DNA of 64,000 nucleotides, taken from Kiloniellaceae bacterium (GTDB lineage: Bacteria > Pseudomonadota > Alphaproteobacteria > Kiloniellales > J153). Of the stretch, positions 9,175 to 16,996 are shown in pieces. A program made the position numbers and the translations under genes. Below the pieces are notes generated by a model. The model was not told where the DNA came from. It saw only the letters and a program-made list of their open reading frames with translations, and ran no database searches. The stretch's first letter is position 1. The number at the start of each line of letters is the position of its first letter. Where the stretch lies: positions 1 through 64,000 of the forward strand of contig JAJFGO010000122.1 of NCBI GenBank assembly GCA_021776095.1. Direction: 5' to 3'.

Positions 9175-10388
9175 GCTCTGAGCTTTCCAGCGGCTACGTC
9201 GAGTTGGGCCCGCTCGTAGTCGTCATGTTGGCCGATATCGAGCCAATACTCATGGATCGGAAAGCTCACGACCCGGCGTCCTTCGGCGATCAGAACGCTT
9301 ATCAGGTCGGTCATATCGAAGCGACGACCGTCGGGTATATGCCGACTGACCTTGCTCTCCATCAGGTAGATGCCGGCATTGACGAAGAGGCCGACGCTCG
9401 GTTTCTCTCGAATTTCTCGGACCAGCGGCCCCTCGCAGTCAACCACACCATAGGGCACGGTCATGGTGTAGTGGCGCACACCGACTGTCAGATCGGCCTT
9501 GTGCTCGCGGTGATACTCCAGCATGGCCGCATAATTGACGGTGGTCAGGATATCCCCATTGATCACCAAAGACGGCTCGTCATCGTCAATCTGCATCTGG
9601 CGCAGCGCACCGGCCGTGCCCAAGGGTTCGTTCTCGTGGCTGTAATGAACCACCGCGTCGAAAGGGCTGCCGTCGCCGATGAATTCCTCGATCTTTTCGG
9701 CCTGGAAATGGGTCGTGATATTGATGTTGCGGATTCCAGCACCGCGCAGGCCTTCGATGGTGCGCTGAAGCAAGGGCCGGTCGCCCACCTGCAGCATGGG
9801 CTTCGGCGTTTCCCGTGTCAGCGGCCTGAGCCGCATGCCGAGGCCGCCAGCCATGATGACGGCGCGCATGGGTAGCCCCTGCCCTCGGACAAAGCGGCTG
9901 AGCAGAGACAGCGCGACCAGGCAGCCGTTCTCGTCGGTCATCGGCACATGGCGAACGGCGGTTTCGCCCATCAGACGAAGAAGCTGCACCGCAGGCGTAT
10001 CGTGCGGCGCGGTGATCGGTTTTTCATAGACGCGTGGAATCCCGTCGTCGAGAAGCGTCTGTAGACGGTCGTTCAAGTCGACGCCACGCAGGATCGCGCG
10101 CCGGATATCCCCATCTGTGATCGTGCCCAGAAGCCGCCGTTTCGAATCGACCACCAAGACAAGTCCCTCGGCGTTGCGGTCAATCCGGGCAATGGCGTTC
10201 TTGATGGTGATGTCCGGGCTGGTGCAGAAAGGTTCGATGTCCCGGATCACCACGTCGGGGTTCATCGTGGGGCCGACCACGGGCATTTGGGATTCGAGCA
10301 AGTCGAAGGCGTCCGCGCGCTCGGCGCTTGTATCCGTGTCCGCCTGGCTGGCGGCGTCACCCGAATCCTGCACCTTGGTCTTAGCCAT
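9171..10388 (-). CDS. ptmE: CBS-domain sugar-1-phosphate nucleotidyltransferase (LegX/PtmE type)
   Basis: At 405 residues this is a fusion. A tandem CBS pair (about residues 45-165) is followed by a nucleotidyltransferase starting at MRAVIMAGGLGMRLRPLT (about residue 175) with the PKPM lysine and NINITTHF. The same CBS-plus-guanylyltransferase build is known in PtmE of Campylobacter jejuni, which makes GDP-GlcN for CMP-legionaminic acid. It is directly coupled to legB by an ATGA overlap, supporting that role. It leads the four-gene legX-legB-legC-neuA run. CTP or UTP specificity cannot be excluded from sequence alone. Confidence 0.85.
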   Translation of the reverse strand: MAKTKVQDSGDAASQADTDTSAERADAFDLLESQMPVVGPTMNPDVVIRDIEPFCTSPDITIKNAIARIDRNAEGLVLVVDSKRRLLGTITDGDIRRAILRGVDLNDRLQTLLDDGIPRVYEKPITAPHDTPAVQLLRLMGETAVRHVPMTDENGCLVALSLLSRFVRGQGLPMRAVIMAGGLGMRLRPLTRETPKPMLQVGDRPLLQRTIEGLRGAGIRNINITTHFQAEKIEEFIGDGSPFDAVVHYSHENEPLGTAGALRQMQIDDDEPSLVINGDILTTVNYAAMLEYHREHKADLTVGVRHYTMTVPYGVVDCEGPLVREIREKPSVGLFVNAGIYLMESKVSRHIPDGRRFDMTDLISVLIAEGRRVVSFPIHEYWLDIGQHDDYERAQLDVAAGKLRA

Positions 10389-10486
10389 GTCTTAGGCTCG
10401 TAGCCACTTTCCCCGCCGCTGGTCGGCTCGCCAGACGATGGCGCCGCGAACCGGGACCACCGCCCGGGACAGTATCGGGCCAAAGG

Positions 10487-10502
10487 TTAAGAAAGTTCTT
10501 AA
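10487..10502. promoter_or_regulatory. 16-bp perfect palindrome upstream of the leg operon
   Basis: The sequence TTAAGAAAGTTCTTAA reads as TTAAGAA - AG - TTCTTAA, a perfect inverted repeat. It lies in the 193-base gap between the Maf gene and the nucleotidyltransferase gene, 99 bases upstream of the latter, followed by an AT-rich tract. The symmetry suggests a dimeric regulator. The half-sites resemble CtrA halves but the spacing is N8 instead of N7, so I do not call it a CtrA box. Confidence 0.35.
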
Positions 10503-10581
10503 TATATTGAGAGAATTAGGTTTTTCTGCCCGGCCGCGCAGCCCCCGTGACGGTTACGGGCCGGCCGCACGATCATGGGCG

Positions 10582-12573
10582 TTACCCCCCGTCCAAGGTC
10601 GCCTCCATCTCGTCCAGGAGGTTCTCCAAACTTTCCCGAAGACGCCCGATCAAGGCTCTCAATTCCTCCGCGGCCATACGTCTATAGGCCTCACTTTTGG
10701 CCCTATCGCAAATACGGCGGTCGTACCAGGATGCGCACCCAACGGTTAGTTGCAGGGTGCCGCCCAGCAGCGTGGCATTGGCCGGACTCTGGTGCTCCAT
10801 CGCCTGAATCGCGTCACAAAAACTTTGGAGCCAATCGACGCTCGACCCCGGGTCGGTCGCCAAGGCCGCGAGCATCTCCTCCAGGTGATCGAAGATCGCC
10901 GCGCTCTGCGCGCGGATATCGGCCCCGCGCCACTGCTTGGACCACATCTCGGGTTTGCAGTGGGCGAGGCCTTGGGAAATTTCACTTCCCAGCGCAGCCC
11001 GGTCGATCGTGTTCTCCGGCAGCTCGATGGCGCGCGTGACTTTCGGTACGGCCCCGTCAATGCGAACACCGTCGCTGCAGTTGTAGACCTGAACCGAGCG
11101 ATAATGGCGCAGTGTGTTTTCGAAAACTTTACGCGACCAGTCGAAAACGTGAGACCCGACGGCGATACCGCCAAGGTTACCGGAAAAGGGTCTAGAGGCC
11201 GTCACAGTCTCGTCGAGCAGACCGGCGCCATAGGCCGACTCCTTGGCGTGAAATTTGCCCTCCGATTTGGTACCCATGTCGACGCCGAATAGATAGATTT
11301 TTCGAAAGCCGAGGCGGATGGACGAAACCAATGCCGCGTTCGCGACCGTCGGCCCGGCGGGCTGCAGGAATGGAAACGATCCGCCGAAGATTCGCGTTGG
11401 GGTCACTCGCTCGCGAAAGAAAAAGACCGCCCGATCTAAGAGGCGGGGCAGGTCGGGGTGAACCGTCGCCGAGGCAACAAGGGTCACGCCGCCAAGGTCG
11501 AACTCCTCAGCGATTGCCGCGATGATCTTGGGGTTCCCAACTCCATTCTCCAGCTCGATGTGGAAGTCGGGCCGGATGCCGTGAGCAAGAAGAGACCGCA
11601 AACCGGTTCCGATCGACATCAGCATCGCCCGCCCGGCGTGGGCAACGATGAAGTCCAAGTCCGCTTCAACGGAGGGGCCGCTGCCGATCACGAATATAGG
11701 CTCGTCACGCGCGGCTAGGTATTCGCCCAGGATCTCGGTAGTGCCCGCGGCGAGGTTGCCGGCCGCGTTGCGGCACATGATGCGCTCGTCCTCGAAAAAA
11801 CCCAGGCCAGAGACTGATAAGGAAAGATCTTGCCGGATGAGGTCTTTAGCCCGATCTAGAATGACCGAGCTGTAGTTCGTGAATAGGCTGATCCCGTCGA
11901 GCAGGGTGGGATTGTTGCCGCGCAGCACCTGGCTGACCTTGCCCGCGATCTCCGCCGGATTCTGGCCGACAATCAAGCTGAAGCGCACGCCGTTCCGGTC
12001 GCCGAATTCGAACAAGGCGGCCCAATCCGTCACGTAAAGCGAATGGTACAGATACTCGATGTTCGGCTCGATCAGGATCGCAACCTTGGCTTCGGTCCGC
12101 TCGACCAGGGTTTGCAGGTGAAGGCCCAGGCCGATTCCGAAGGCCAGCAGGAAATGGCTGTTCGGAAAGGTCTTGGCGGGATCGTAGGCGATTCCGACGT
12201 TCTTCATGCGATCGCGCAGCGCCACGCAGAAGTCGCCGGTTAGGCCCGGCATTTTTTCCGGGTCGGGCTCGTTGATGAATTCGCGGGTCGGTGCCTTGGC
12301 GAAGAGCGCGAGTTGGGCGCTAGCGTGGGCGACCGCATCCTGGCCATAGAGCCGCTGGCCTCGAAAGCCGATGTCGATTTCGCCGTCCGGATCGACGATT
12401 AAATCGGTGTTCGGCACCTCGATGACGGCTAGACGGCTATAGAGATGAGGGGCCCATCGCCGGATGGCGGCAAGGTTGTTCCGGAAGAAATCGTTGGCCC
12501 CTGGGGTTTCTGAGGCTCCGGGCACTACTAGGCTGTCAGGGGCCTTGGCTGTTGTTGCTGCCGATTCCGTCAC
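10582..12573 (-). CDS. maf: Maf-type motility-associated flagellin glycosyltransferase (DUF115)
   Basis: This 663-residue protein has the DUF115/MptE-like core: a FVIGSGPSVEADLDFI loop near residue 295, then PDFHIELENG, a VASATV strand and IYLFGVDMG, which together bind a nucleotide sugar in Maf proteins. Flanking helical regions of about 250 and 200 residues are typical of bacterial Maf. These enzymes transfer pseudaminic or legionaminic acid onto flagellin Ser/Thr before export. It sits between the nonulosonate genes and flbT-flaF, which is the expected context. It is divergent from flbT across a 217-base region holding a perfect CtrA-type box. Confidence 0.88.
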   Translation of the reverse strand: MTESAATTAKAPDSLVVPGASETPGANDFFRNNLAAIRRWAPHLYSRLAVIEVPNTDLIVDPDGEIDIGFRGQRLYGQDAVAHASAQLALFAKAPTREFINEPDPEKMPGLTGDFCVALRDRMKNVGIAYDPAKTFPNSHFLLAFGIGLGLHLQTLVERTEAKVAILIEPNIEYLYHSLYVTDWAALFEFGDRNGVRFSLIVGQNPAEIAGKVSQVLRGNNPTLLDGISLFTNYSSVILDRAKDLIRQDLSLSVSGLGFFEDERIMCRNAAGNLAAGTTEILGEYLAARDEPIFVIGSGPSVEADLDFIVAHAGRAMLMSIGTGLRSLLAHGIRPDFHIELENGVGNPKIIAAIAEEFDLGGVTLVASATVHPDLPRLLDRAVFFFRERVTPTRIFGGSFPFLQPAGPTVANAALVSSIRLGFRKIYLFGVDMGTKSEGKFHAKESAYGAGLLDETVTASRPFSGNLGGIAVGSHVFDWSRKVFENTLRHYRSVQVYNCSDGVRIDGAVPKVTRAIELPENTIDRAALGSEISQGLAHCKPEMWSKQWRGADIRAQSAAIFDHLEEMLAALATDPGSSVDWLQSFCDAIQAMEHQSPANATLLGGTLQLTVGCASWYDRRICDRAKSEAYRRMAAEELRALIGRLRESLENLLDEMEATLDGG

Positions 12574-12725
12574 GCCGATCTTCCTATTTTGATCCTGAAC
12601 CGGTCCAGAGGAGGCATTGTCCGCATGGCGCCTAAGGGGCCAGCGCGCCGCTTACCGATCAGCCCATTTTCCGCCCTCAGCCTTGTCGACAACGGCTCTA
12701 TACGATTTCTTTAGCATCCACGTGT

Positions 12726-12740
12726 TTAACCGTTCCTTAA
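12726..12740. promoter_or_regulatory. CtrA-type box, perfect TTAA-N7-TTAA
   Basis: TTAA at 12726-12729, seven bases (CCGTTCC), TTAA at 12737-12740: an exact match to the CtrA recognition sequence described in Caulobacter. It lies in the divergent gap between the Maf gene and flbT, 51 bases before the preferred flbT start. ctrA itself is encoded at 33047. The motif is seen directly; binding is inference. Confidence 0.6.
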
Positions 12741-12790
12741 GCGCGTTTCTTTATCGTTACCAAACTTCTTTGACCGATCGGAACTTAGAC

Positions 12791-13180
12791 ATGCCTTTAA
12801 AGCTGTCAGTCAGTAAGGGGGAGCGGTTCATCGTCAATGGCGTGGCGATCCGCAACGCCGGCGATTCCGCGGAACTCGTTTTCGAGAACCAGGCGCAGAT
12901 CCTTCGCCAGAAGGATGTGCTTACCACGGAAACGGCGACGACTCCGGCGGCGCGGGCCTATCTCGCCCTACAGTGCGCCTATCTATTTCCAGATAAGTCG
13001 GCGCACTATCTGGGCCACTTCCAAGGTTACCTCGACGACTTTCTCGACGCTGCGCCGAGCGCGCAGCCCATTGCCGACGAGATCATGGAGAACGTGCGCG
13101 CTGATAAGCTTTATCAGGGCTTGAAGGCATGTAGCCGTCTGATCAGTCATGAGCATGAGGCTCTATCGCATGTCGTATGA
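12791..13180 (+). CDS. flbT: Flagellin synthesis repressor FlbT
   Basis: The protein is 129 residues from ATG 12791 (MPLKLSVSKGERFIVNG), the usual FlbT length and start. An open frame reaches upstream to 12617, but those codons do not resemble FlbT and include the CtrA box, so the later start is preferred. FlbT is a family that binds flagellin mRNA and represses or times its translation in alphaproteobacteria. Visible family features are GERFIVNGA-like and AYLALQ segments and the C-terminal YQGLKACSRLI. It overlaps flaF by 11 bases. Confidence 0.9.
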   Translation: MPLKLSVSKGERFIVNGVAIRNAGDSAELVFENQAQILRQKDVLTTETATTPAARAYLALQCAYLFPDKSAHYLGHFQGYLDDFLDAAPSAQPIADEIMENVRADKLYQGLKACSRLISHEHEALSHVV

Positions 13181-13616
13181 GACAGCGGCCCGGACCTACG
13201 AACATCGACGAACCAAAGGAGGCAGCCCCCGAGAAACCGAGGGGCGGGCCTTGCTTGAATCGGCGCGGCGCATGGCCGATGCCCAAGACAAGCCCGAGGA
13301 TAAGGTTGGCTTAGCCGCAGCCGCACGACTGAACTGGAGGCTCTGGACCATTTTGCAGGCCGAGCTCTGCGCGCCGGAATGCCCCCTGCCGCCAGAGATC
13401 CGCGCTAACATGATCAATCTCAGCAATTTTATCGACAAGAAGATGGTCGGCATTCTGGCCAACCCTCAACCGGACAAGCTCGATGTTCTGATCAACATCA
13501 ATCGGCAGATCGCTGCCGGGTTGTTGACTGAGATCGGCCAGCCGGACGGCGGACCTAACGGCGATCCGGACAGCGGCCCCGGCCCCTCCATGGGCGGCCC
13601 TGGGCACTCCATCTAG
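13170..13616 (+). CDS. flaF: Flagellar biosynthesis regulator FlaF
   Basis: FlaF acts with FlbT in flagellin expression and secretion in alphaproteobacteria. The protein is 148 residues from ATG 13170 (MSYETAARTY), which has a GAGG sequence nine bases upstream; in-frame ATGs at 13149 and 13155 are less well placed. The SPRETEGRALL motif and the NWRLWTIL and LPPEIRANMINLSNFI segments are the family hallmarks. The last 25 residues are a Gly/Pro/Asp-rich tail beyond the usual FlaF length. It overlaps the flbT stop by 11 bases, so the pair is coupled. Confidence 0.9.
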   Translation: MSYETAARTYEHRRTKGGSPRETEGRALLESARRMADAQDKPEDKVGLAAAARLNWRLWTILQAELCAPECPLPPEIRANMINLSNFIDKKMVGILANPQPDKLDVLININRQIAAGLLTEIGQPDGGPNGDPDSGPGPSMGGPGHSI

Positions 13617-14126
13617 CCACAACTCGGAAGCCTGTTCGGCTCCGCATACGAGGGAATCGAGGCCAATGGCCCCGATCCGTCGTTTCCTGGATATTTGAGG
13701 AAAAGGTGCGGCTACCTGCCGCATTGCGACGGCTGCCTGCCGTCACTTGCCGGTCGGGAGTCCCGAACCAGCTCCGATAAAAATGCAAGCGGCGTGCCAG
13801 AGCGGATAAGACAGTCACGGCCGGAAAAACCGGGGCCAGGCCCCCTTGGGCTAGGCCTACCCGCCGCAAACACCAGGCAAGATCGACGCCCGACCGGCAC
13901 GATTTACCCGGCCGCACAGCAAGATCTGCCCCCATCCCCGCGCCTGCCCCAGCCGGGCCTGCCAGAAAGGCGCCGGGACGGCCCATTCCCAGGCTCCTCC
14001 CGCATGCCCCTCGGTTGGCACGGCGGTTGCTTTGAATATGAGGCCGGGGTGTCCCGGATTGGCCTTGTTCGCATGGAAATGGACCGCGCGGCGGGCTGGA
14101 ATTGGATCGAAGGATCGTTGGCCGCC
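13617..14126 (+). other. 510-base gene-free region with enhancer-like dyad and sigma-54 promoter
   Basis: The frame that is open across this stretch is Pro/Arg-rich and does not look like protein. The region carries the sigma-54 promoter at 14016-14031. About 190 bases further upstream is a dyad, GGCCGGAAAAACCGGGGCC (13819-13837), which could be an upstream activator site for a bacterial enhancer-binding protein such as FlbD. No terminator with a T-run was found after flaF. Confidence 0.4.
14016..14031 (+). promoter_or_regulatory. Sigma-54 (-24/-12) promoter
   Basis: TGGCACGGCGGTTGCT matches the RpoN consensus TGGCACG-N4-TTGCW at every defined base, with GG and GC correctly 12 apart. Transcription should start near 14042, just ahead of the fliS-like gene, and run through fliK, flgD and flgE. 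The sigma-54 activator FlbD is encoded at 23804. This site also argues that the fliS-like protein does not start at 13695. Confidence 0.75.
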
Positions 14127-14549
14127 ATGGCTTTGGTAGACCTGCACACCAGCGGATACCCACCCCACCCGGACATGGACTCGGGCGATCGAGCCCTATG
14201 CCCGCCACCTTGTCATTGTGCCATCGCGATCGGCGCCTTGGACAAAGCCACGCTCGCAATCGCCTACAGCGACATTGAGGCACGCTGCGTCGCTGTCGCC
14301 ACGGCCACTGAGGCCATGACGTCCCTCTTCTTGGAATTCGACGGCATCAATCAGGATTTCGCGGCCCAAGGCGCGGGCCGGCTGTACGAATCAATTCTGG
14401 GGTGCCTGATGCGTATCAATCTGGATAACGACTCCGAGACGGCTCGTGAGGCGATCGCCATGATCGAGCGGCTGCGAGATGCCTGCGCGCGCTGGAATGG
14501 CGCCGACGCGCGGCCAAAAAAGTTGGCCGTGCGGCGGGCCGAAACCTAA
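14127..14549 (+). CDS. fliS: FliS-like flagellar export chaperone
   Basis: The conserved part is the C-terminal 90 residues (about 14230-14520): ALDKATLAIAYSDIEARC, then a helical LFLEFDGINQDFAAQGAG loop and LMRINLDNDSETAREA. This aligns in pattern with the four-helix FliS fold that caps flagellin before export. Length is 140 residues from ATG 14127, which has AAGGA upstream. The frame is open back to 13695, but the sigma-54 promoter at 14016 lies inside that extension; ATGs at 14073 and 14079 are other options. The N-terminus (His/Pro/Cys-rich) is unlike FliS, so the start and exact subfamily are uncertain. Confidence 0.6.
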   Translation: MALVDLHTSGYPPHPDMDSGDRALCPPPCHCAIAIGALDKATLAIAYSDIEARCVAVATATEAMTSLFLEFDGINQDFAAQGAGRLYESILGCLMRINLDNDSETAREAIAMIERLRDACARWNGADARPKKLAVRRAET

Positions 14550-14574
14550 TATCTTCAAAAGGACGGCAACCAGG

Positions 14575-16227
14575 ATGGAAGCCCAAGCGATTTTACCAGT
14601 TAGGTCCGTCGGCGTGTTCAAGTCAGAAGACGCCGCGCGTGGTACGAGTGATCTGTTCCAAACTCTCTTGCGCAACAATGAAACGCGAGAATTCGCGCCG
14701 CGCGACGAAGCTGCGCCGGCACGCGAATCACGCGATCGCGCGGAATATGACGCGGGTCGGTCAAGCGAGGCACGGCATCGGTCCGACGAGGCGCCGGAGA
14801 CCCGGGGCGACGACCGGTACAACGACACGCACGACAAGCGGCCGGAGGCCGACGACATCGACCCGGCGGAGCGTAAGGCCCGGCCCGAGCGCCATGAAGA
14901 TGCGCCGCCACGTGCCGCCCATCCCGACCGGGATCGGGCGACGGCCACGGCCGAAGCCGGTGCCCAAGAACACGAAATCACCCCCGTCACCACAGAGGCA
15001 TCGGCCGAGATCGGTCCGGGCAACGAGGACGCGACGACAACGGTCGCGCCGGCCATCGCGGCCGATCCGGCCGCTGCGGGCAGCTCACCCACGGCTACTT
15101 TCGCCCAGGGCGCCGTCACCGTCCAAGCTCCGTCCGCCACAGCCCCAACCAAGCCGGCCGACCCCAAGGATACCGCGAACACAGCGCCGCGCCCGACAGC
15201 TGCCCCTGCCGTCGCAGCGCCAGGTCAGCAAGCGGCGACCGCGGATACCTCGGCAACCCCGGTGCTCAACGACGCCGAGACAGCGACCGCCCAGGCCGCT
15301 GCCAAAACCTCCACCAATTCTATTCAAGGCACCGTACCAGCGGCGCAGGCCGAAGCGGGACTCCTGCTCAACACGGCGCAGGTCAAACGGCCTCAGGCGC
15401 CAGGGCAAAAGGCCGGCACGTCCTCGGCTACGAGCGAAGTAACGCAAAGCGTGGCAAGCTCAGACAAAGAGGGCCGGGCCGCGACCACGGCTCGGGCCGA
15501 CCTTGCCGGGTCCAAGACCACAGCCAGCAACCCATCGCCGGTAAAGGACGCAGCGGTGCCAGGCACCCAAGCCGAGGCCATCCAAGCCGCGCGGGCCAAC
15601 CCGACTCAGTTGGCGGCGTCCGTGGCCAACCCGGGTCAACAGACCCCAGCGGCAGGCGACGCGGCGGCAGACGGCCTGAAGACCGCCGCTTCGAGCGGCA
15701 ACGCCGGACAGGCGCCGGCCGGGCTAATCGGACTGGACGCGGCGCAAAGCGCGGCCCGCGCGTCGGGCGCGGGCCCAGCCCCATCGTCGGCCGCGGATCG
15801 CCCCGTCGCCCCGAACGAGGTGGCGGTGACCATTCAACGCGCCGCGGCCCGGGGCGAGAACCGGATTCGGATCCAACTGCACCCGGCCGAGCTTGGACAA
15901 GTCGACGTTCGGCTGAAAGTCGGCGCCGATGGCGTCGTCCGGGCCATGATTCAGGTCGACCGTCCGGAAACCCTCGACATCATGCAACGCGACGCGCGGG
16001 GCCTGGAGCGTGCCTTGCAAGACGCCGGCCTCAAGACGGATTCCGGCAGCCTCAGCTTCAATCTGCGGGATGACGGCAAGGATGGCCTGCGGGACCAAGA
16101 CGGCAGCGGCGACACCGCCATGGCCGGGCACGAACAGACCGATGACAAGGCGCCAAACAACGCCGAGGCGGCCGAAATACCGGTTCACACGAGCGGATCC
16201 AACCGCGCCCTGGACATTCGTGTCTAG
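14575..16227 (+). CDS. fliK: Flagellar hook-length control protein FliK
   Basis: FliK is the secreted ruler that sets hook length and triggers the export switch. The 550-residue protein starts at ATG 14575 (MEAQAILPVRS), with AAAAGGA upstream. The first 410 residues are a disordered Ala/Thr/Pro/Asp-rich ruler-like region. The C-terminal domain (about residues 415-515) has the FliK signature IRIQLHPAELGQVDVRLKV and a LDIMQRDARGLERALQDAG helix. It lies 25 bases after the fliS-like gene and 24 before flgD, in the order fliK-flgD-flgE that is common in alphaproteobacteria. Confidence 0.9.
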   Translation: MEAQAILPVRSVGVFKSEDAARGTSDLFQTLLRNNETREFAPRDEAAPARESRDRAEYDAGRSSEARHRSDEAPETRGDDRYNDTHDKRPEADDIDPAERKARPERHEDAPPRAAHPDRDRATATAEAGAQEHEITPVTTEASAEIGPGNEDATTTVAPAIAADPAAAGSSPTATFAQGAVTVQAPSATAPTKPADPKDTANTAPRPTAAPAVAAPGQQAATADTSATPVLNDAETATAQAAAKTSTNSIQGTVPAAQAEAGLLLNTAQVKRPQAPGQKAGTSSATSEVTQSVASSDKEGRAATTARADLAGSKTTASNPSPVKDAAVPGTQAEAIQAARANPTQLAASVANPGQQTPAAGDAAADGLKTAASSGNAGQAPAGLIGLDAAQSAARASGAGPAPSSAADRPVAPNEVAVTIQRAAARGENRIRIQLHPAELGQVDVRLKVGADGVVRAMIQVDRPETLDIMQRDARGLERALQDAGLKTDSGSLSFNLRDDGKDGLRDQDGSGDTAMAGHEQTDDKAPNNAEAAEIPVHTSGSNRALDIRV

Positions 16228-16251
16228 AGCGAGTCCGAGGAGATCAGAATC

Positions 16252-16920
16252 ATGGAAATCAATGGCGTAGGTTTCAAGCCGGAGGGCGGTGAATCGGGCG
16301 CGGCCCAATCCCTCGCCGATAACTTCGATACCTTCTTAGCCCTGCTGACCACCCAGCTACAGAATCAGGACCCGCTCGAACCCCTGAAAAGTGAACAGTT
16401 CACCGAGCAATTGGTTCAGTTTAGCGGTGTGGAGCAAGCCATCTCGACCAACAAGAAACTGGACGCGTTGCTCGACCTCCAGACCTCCAATCAATTGAAC
16501 AGCTCGGTTTCCTATATCGGCAGGTCCGCCGAGTTCGTCTCGGACAAACTACTCCTGACGGACGAGGGCGGGAAAATCAGCTATGGCCTGGCGAGCAAGT
16601 CCGCGCAGACGACTATCTCCATTGTCGACTCCTCGGGGCGCGTGGTGCGCGCCGTCAATGGCGCGACCGGCGCCGGTCGCCATGAGTACGCCTGGGACGG
16701 TCGGGATGGCGGAGGGGTCGAATTGCCGGACGGCGTCTATAACTTTTCGGTGACCGCGGTCACCGCCGACAACGAAACTATTGACACGGTGAGCGCCACC
16801 TTCGGCACGGTCACCGGCGTCGAGATCGTCGACGGCGAGGCCACACTGATCATGGGCGATCTGGGGGGTGTGTCGTTCGAACAAATCTTTGCCATACGAG
16901 AGACTGAATCAGAGGCCTAG
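16252..16920 (+). CDS. flgD: Flagellar hook-capping protein FlgD
   Basis: The protein is 222 residues. The conserved N-terminal block NFDTFLALLTTQLQNQDPL followed by EPLKSEQFTEQLVQFSGVEQ (about residues 23-62) is diagnostic. The rest holds a FlgD Ig-like and Tudor-like part, with the YAWDGRDGGGVELPDGVYNF pattern near residue 145. FlgD caps the growing hook and guides FlgE polymerisation outside the cell. It follows fliK by 24 bases and precedes flgE, sharing the sigma-54 operon. Confidence 0.93.
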   Translation: MEINGVGFKPEGGESGAAQSLADNFDTFLALLTTQLQNQDPLEPLKSEQFTEQLVQFSGVEQAISTNKKLDALLDLQTSNQLNSSVSYIGRSAEFVSDKLLLTDEGGKISYGLASKSAQTTISIVDSSGRVVRAVNGATGAGRHEYAWDGRDGGGVELPDGVYNFSVTAVTADNETIDTVSATFGTVTGVEIVDGEATLIMGDLGGVSFEQIFAIRETESEA

Positions 16921-16930
16921 AAGGATATTC

Positions 16931-16947
16931 AGCCCACCCCTTGGGCT
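16931..16947 (+). repeat. Small hairpin between flgD and flgE
   Basis: AGCCCA and TGGGCT form a six-base stem with a five-base loop (CCCCT). There is no T-run, so it is more likely an mRNA structure in the 76-base flgD-flgE spacer than a terminator. Confidence 0.3.
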
Positions 16948-16996
16948 CTAAAGGCCGGGACAGGATGGCTCGGCCAACTTAGTAGGAGAGAATAAG

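Noticed and set aside
10531-10566. Hairpin CGGCCG...CGGCCG with CCCGT/ACGGG after the Maf gene
   Set aside because: On the Maf strand it is followed by an A-run, not a T-run, so it is not supported as a terminator.
13695-14126. N-terminal extension of the fliS-like gene
   Set aside because: The extension is Pro/Arg-rich, lacks similarity to FliS and contains a consensus sigma-54 promoter, so translation from 13695 would precede the transcript start.
14639-15442. Long Arg/Pro-rich frame inside fliK
   Set aside because: It is the +1 shadow of the Ala/Thr/Pro/Asp-rich fliK ruler region in GC-rich DNA.
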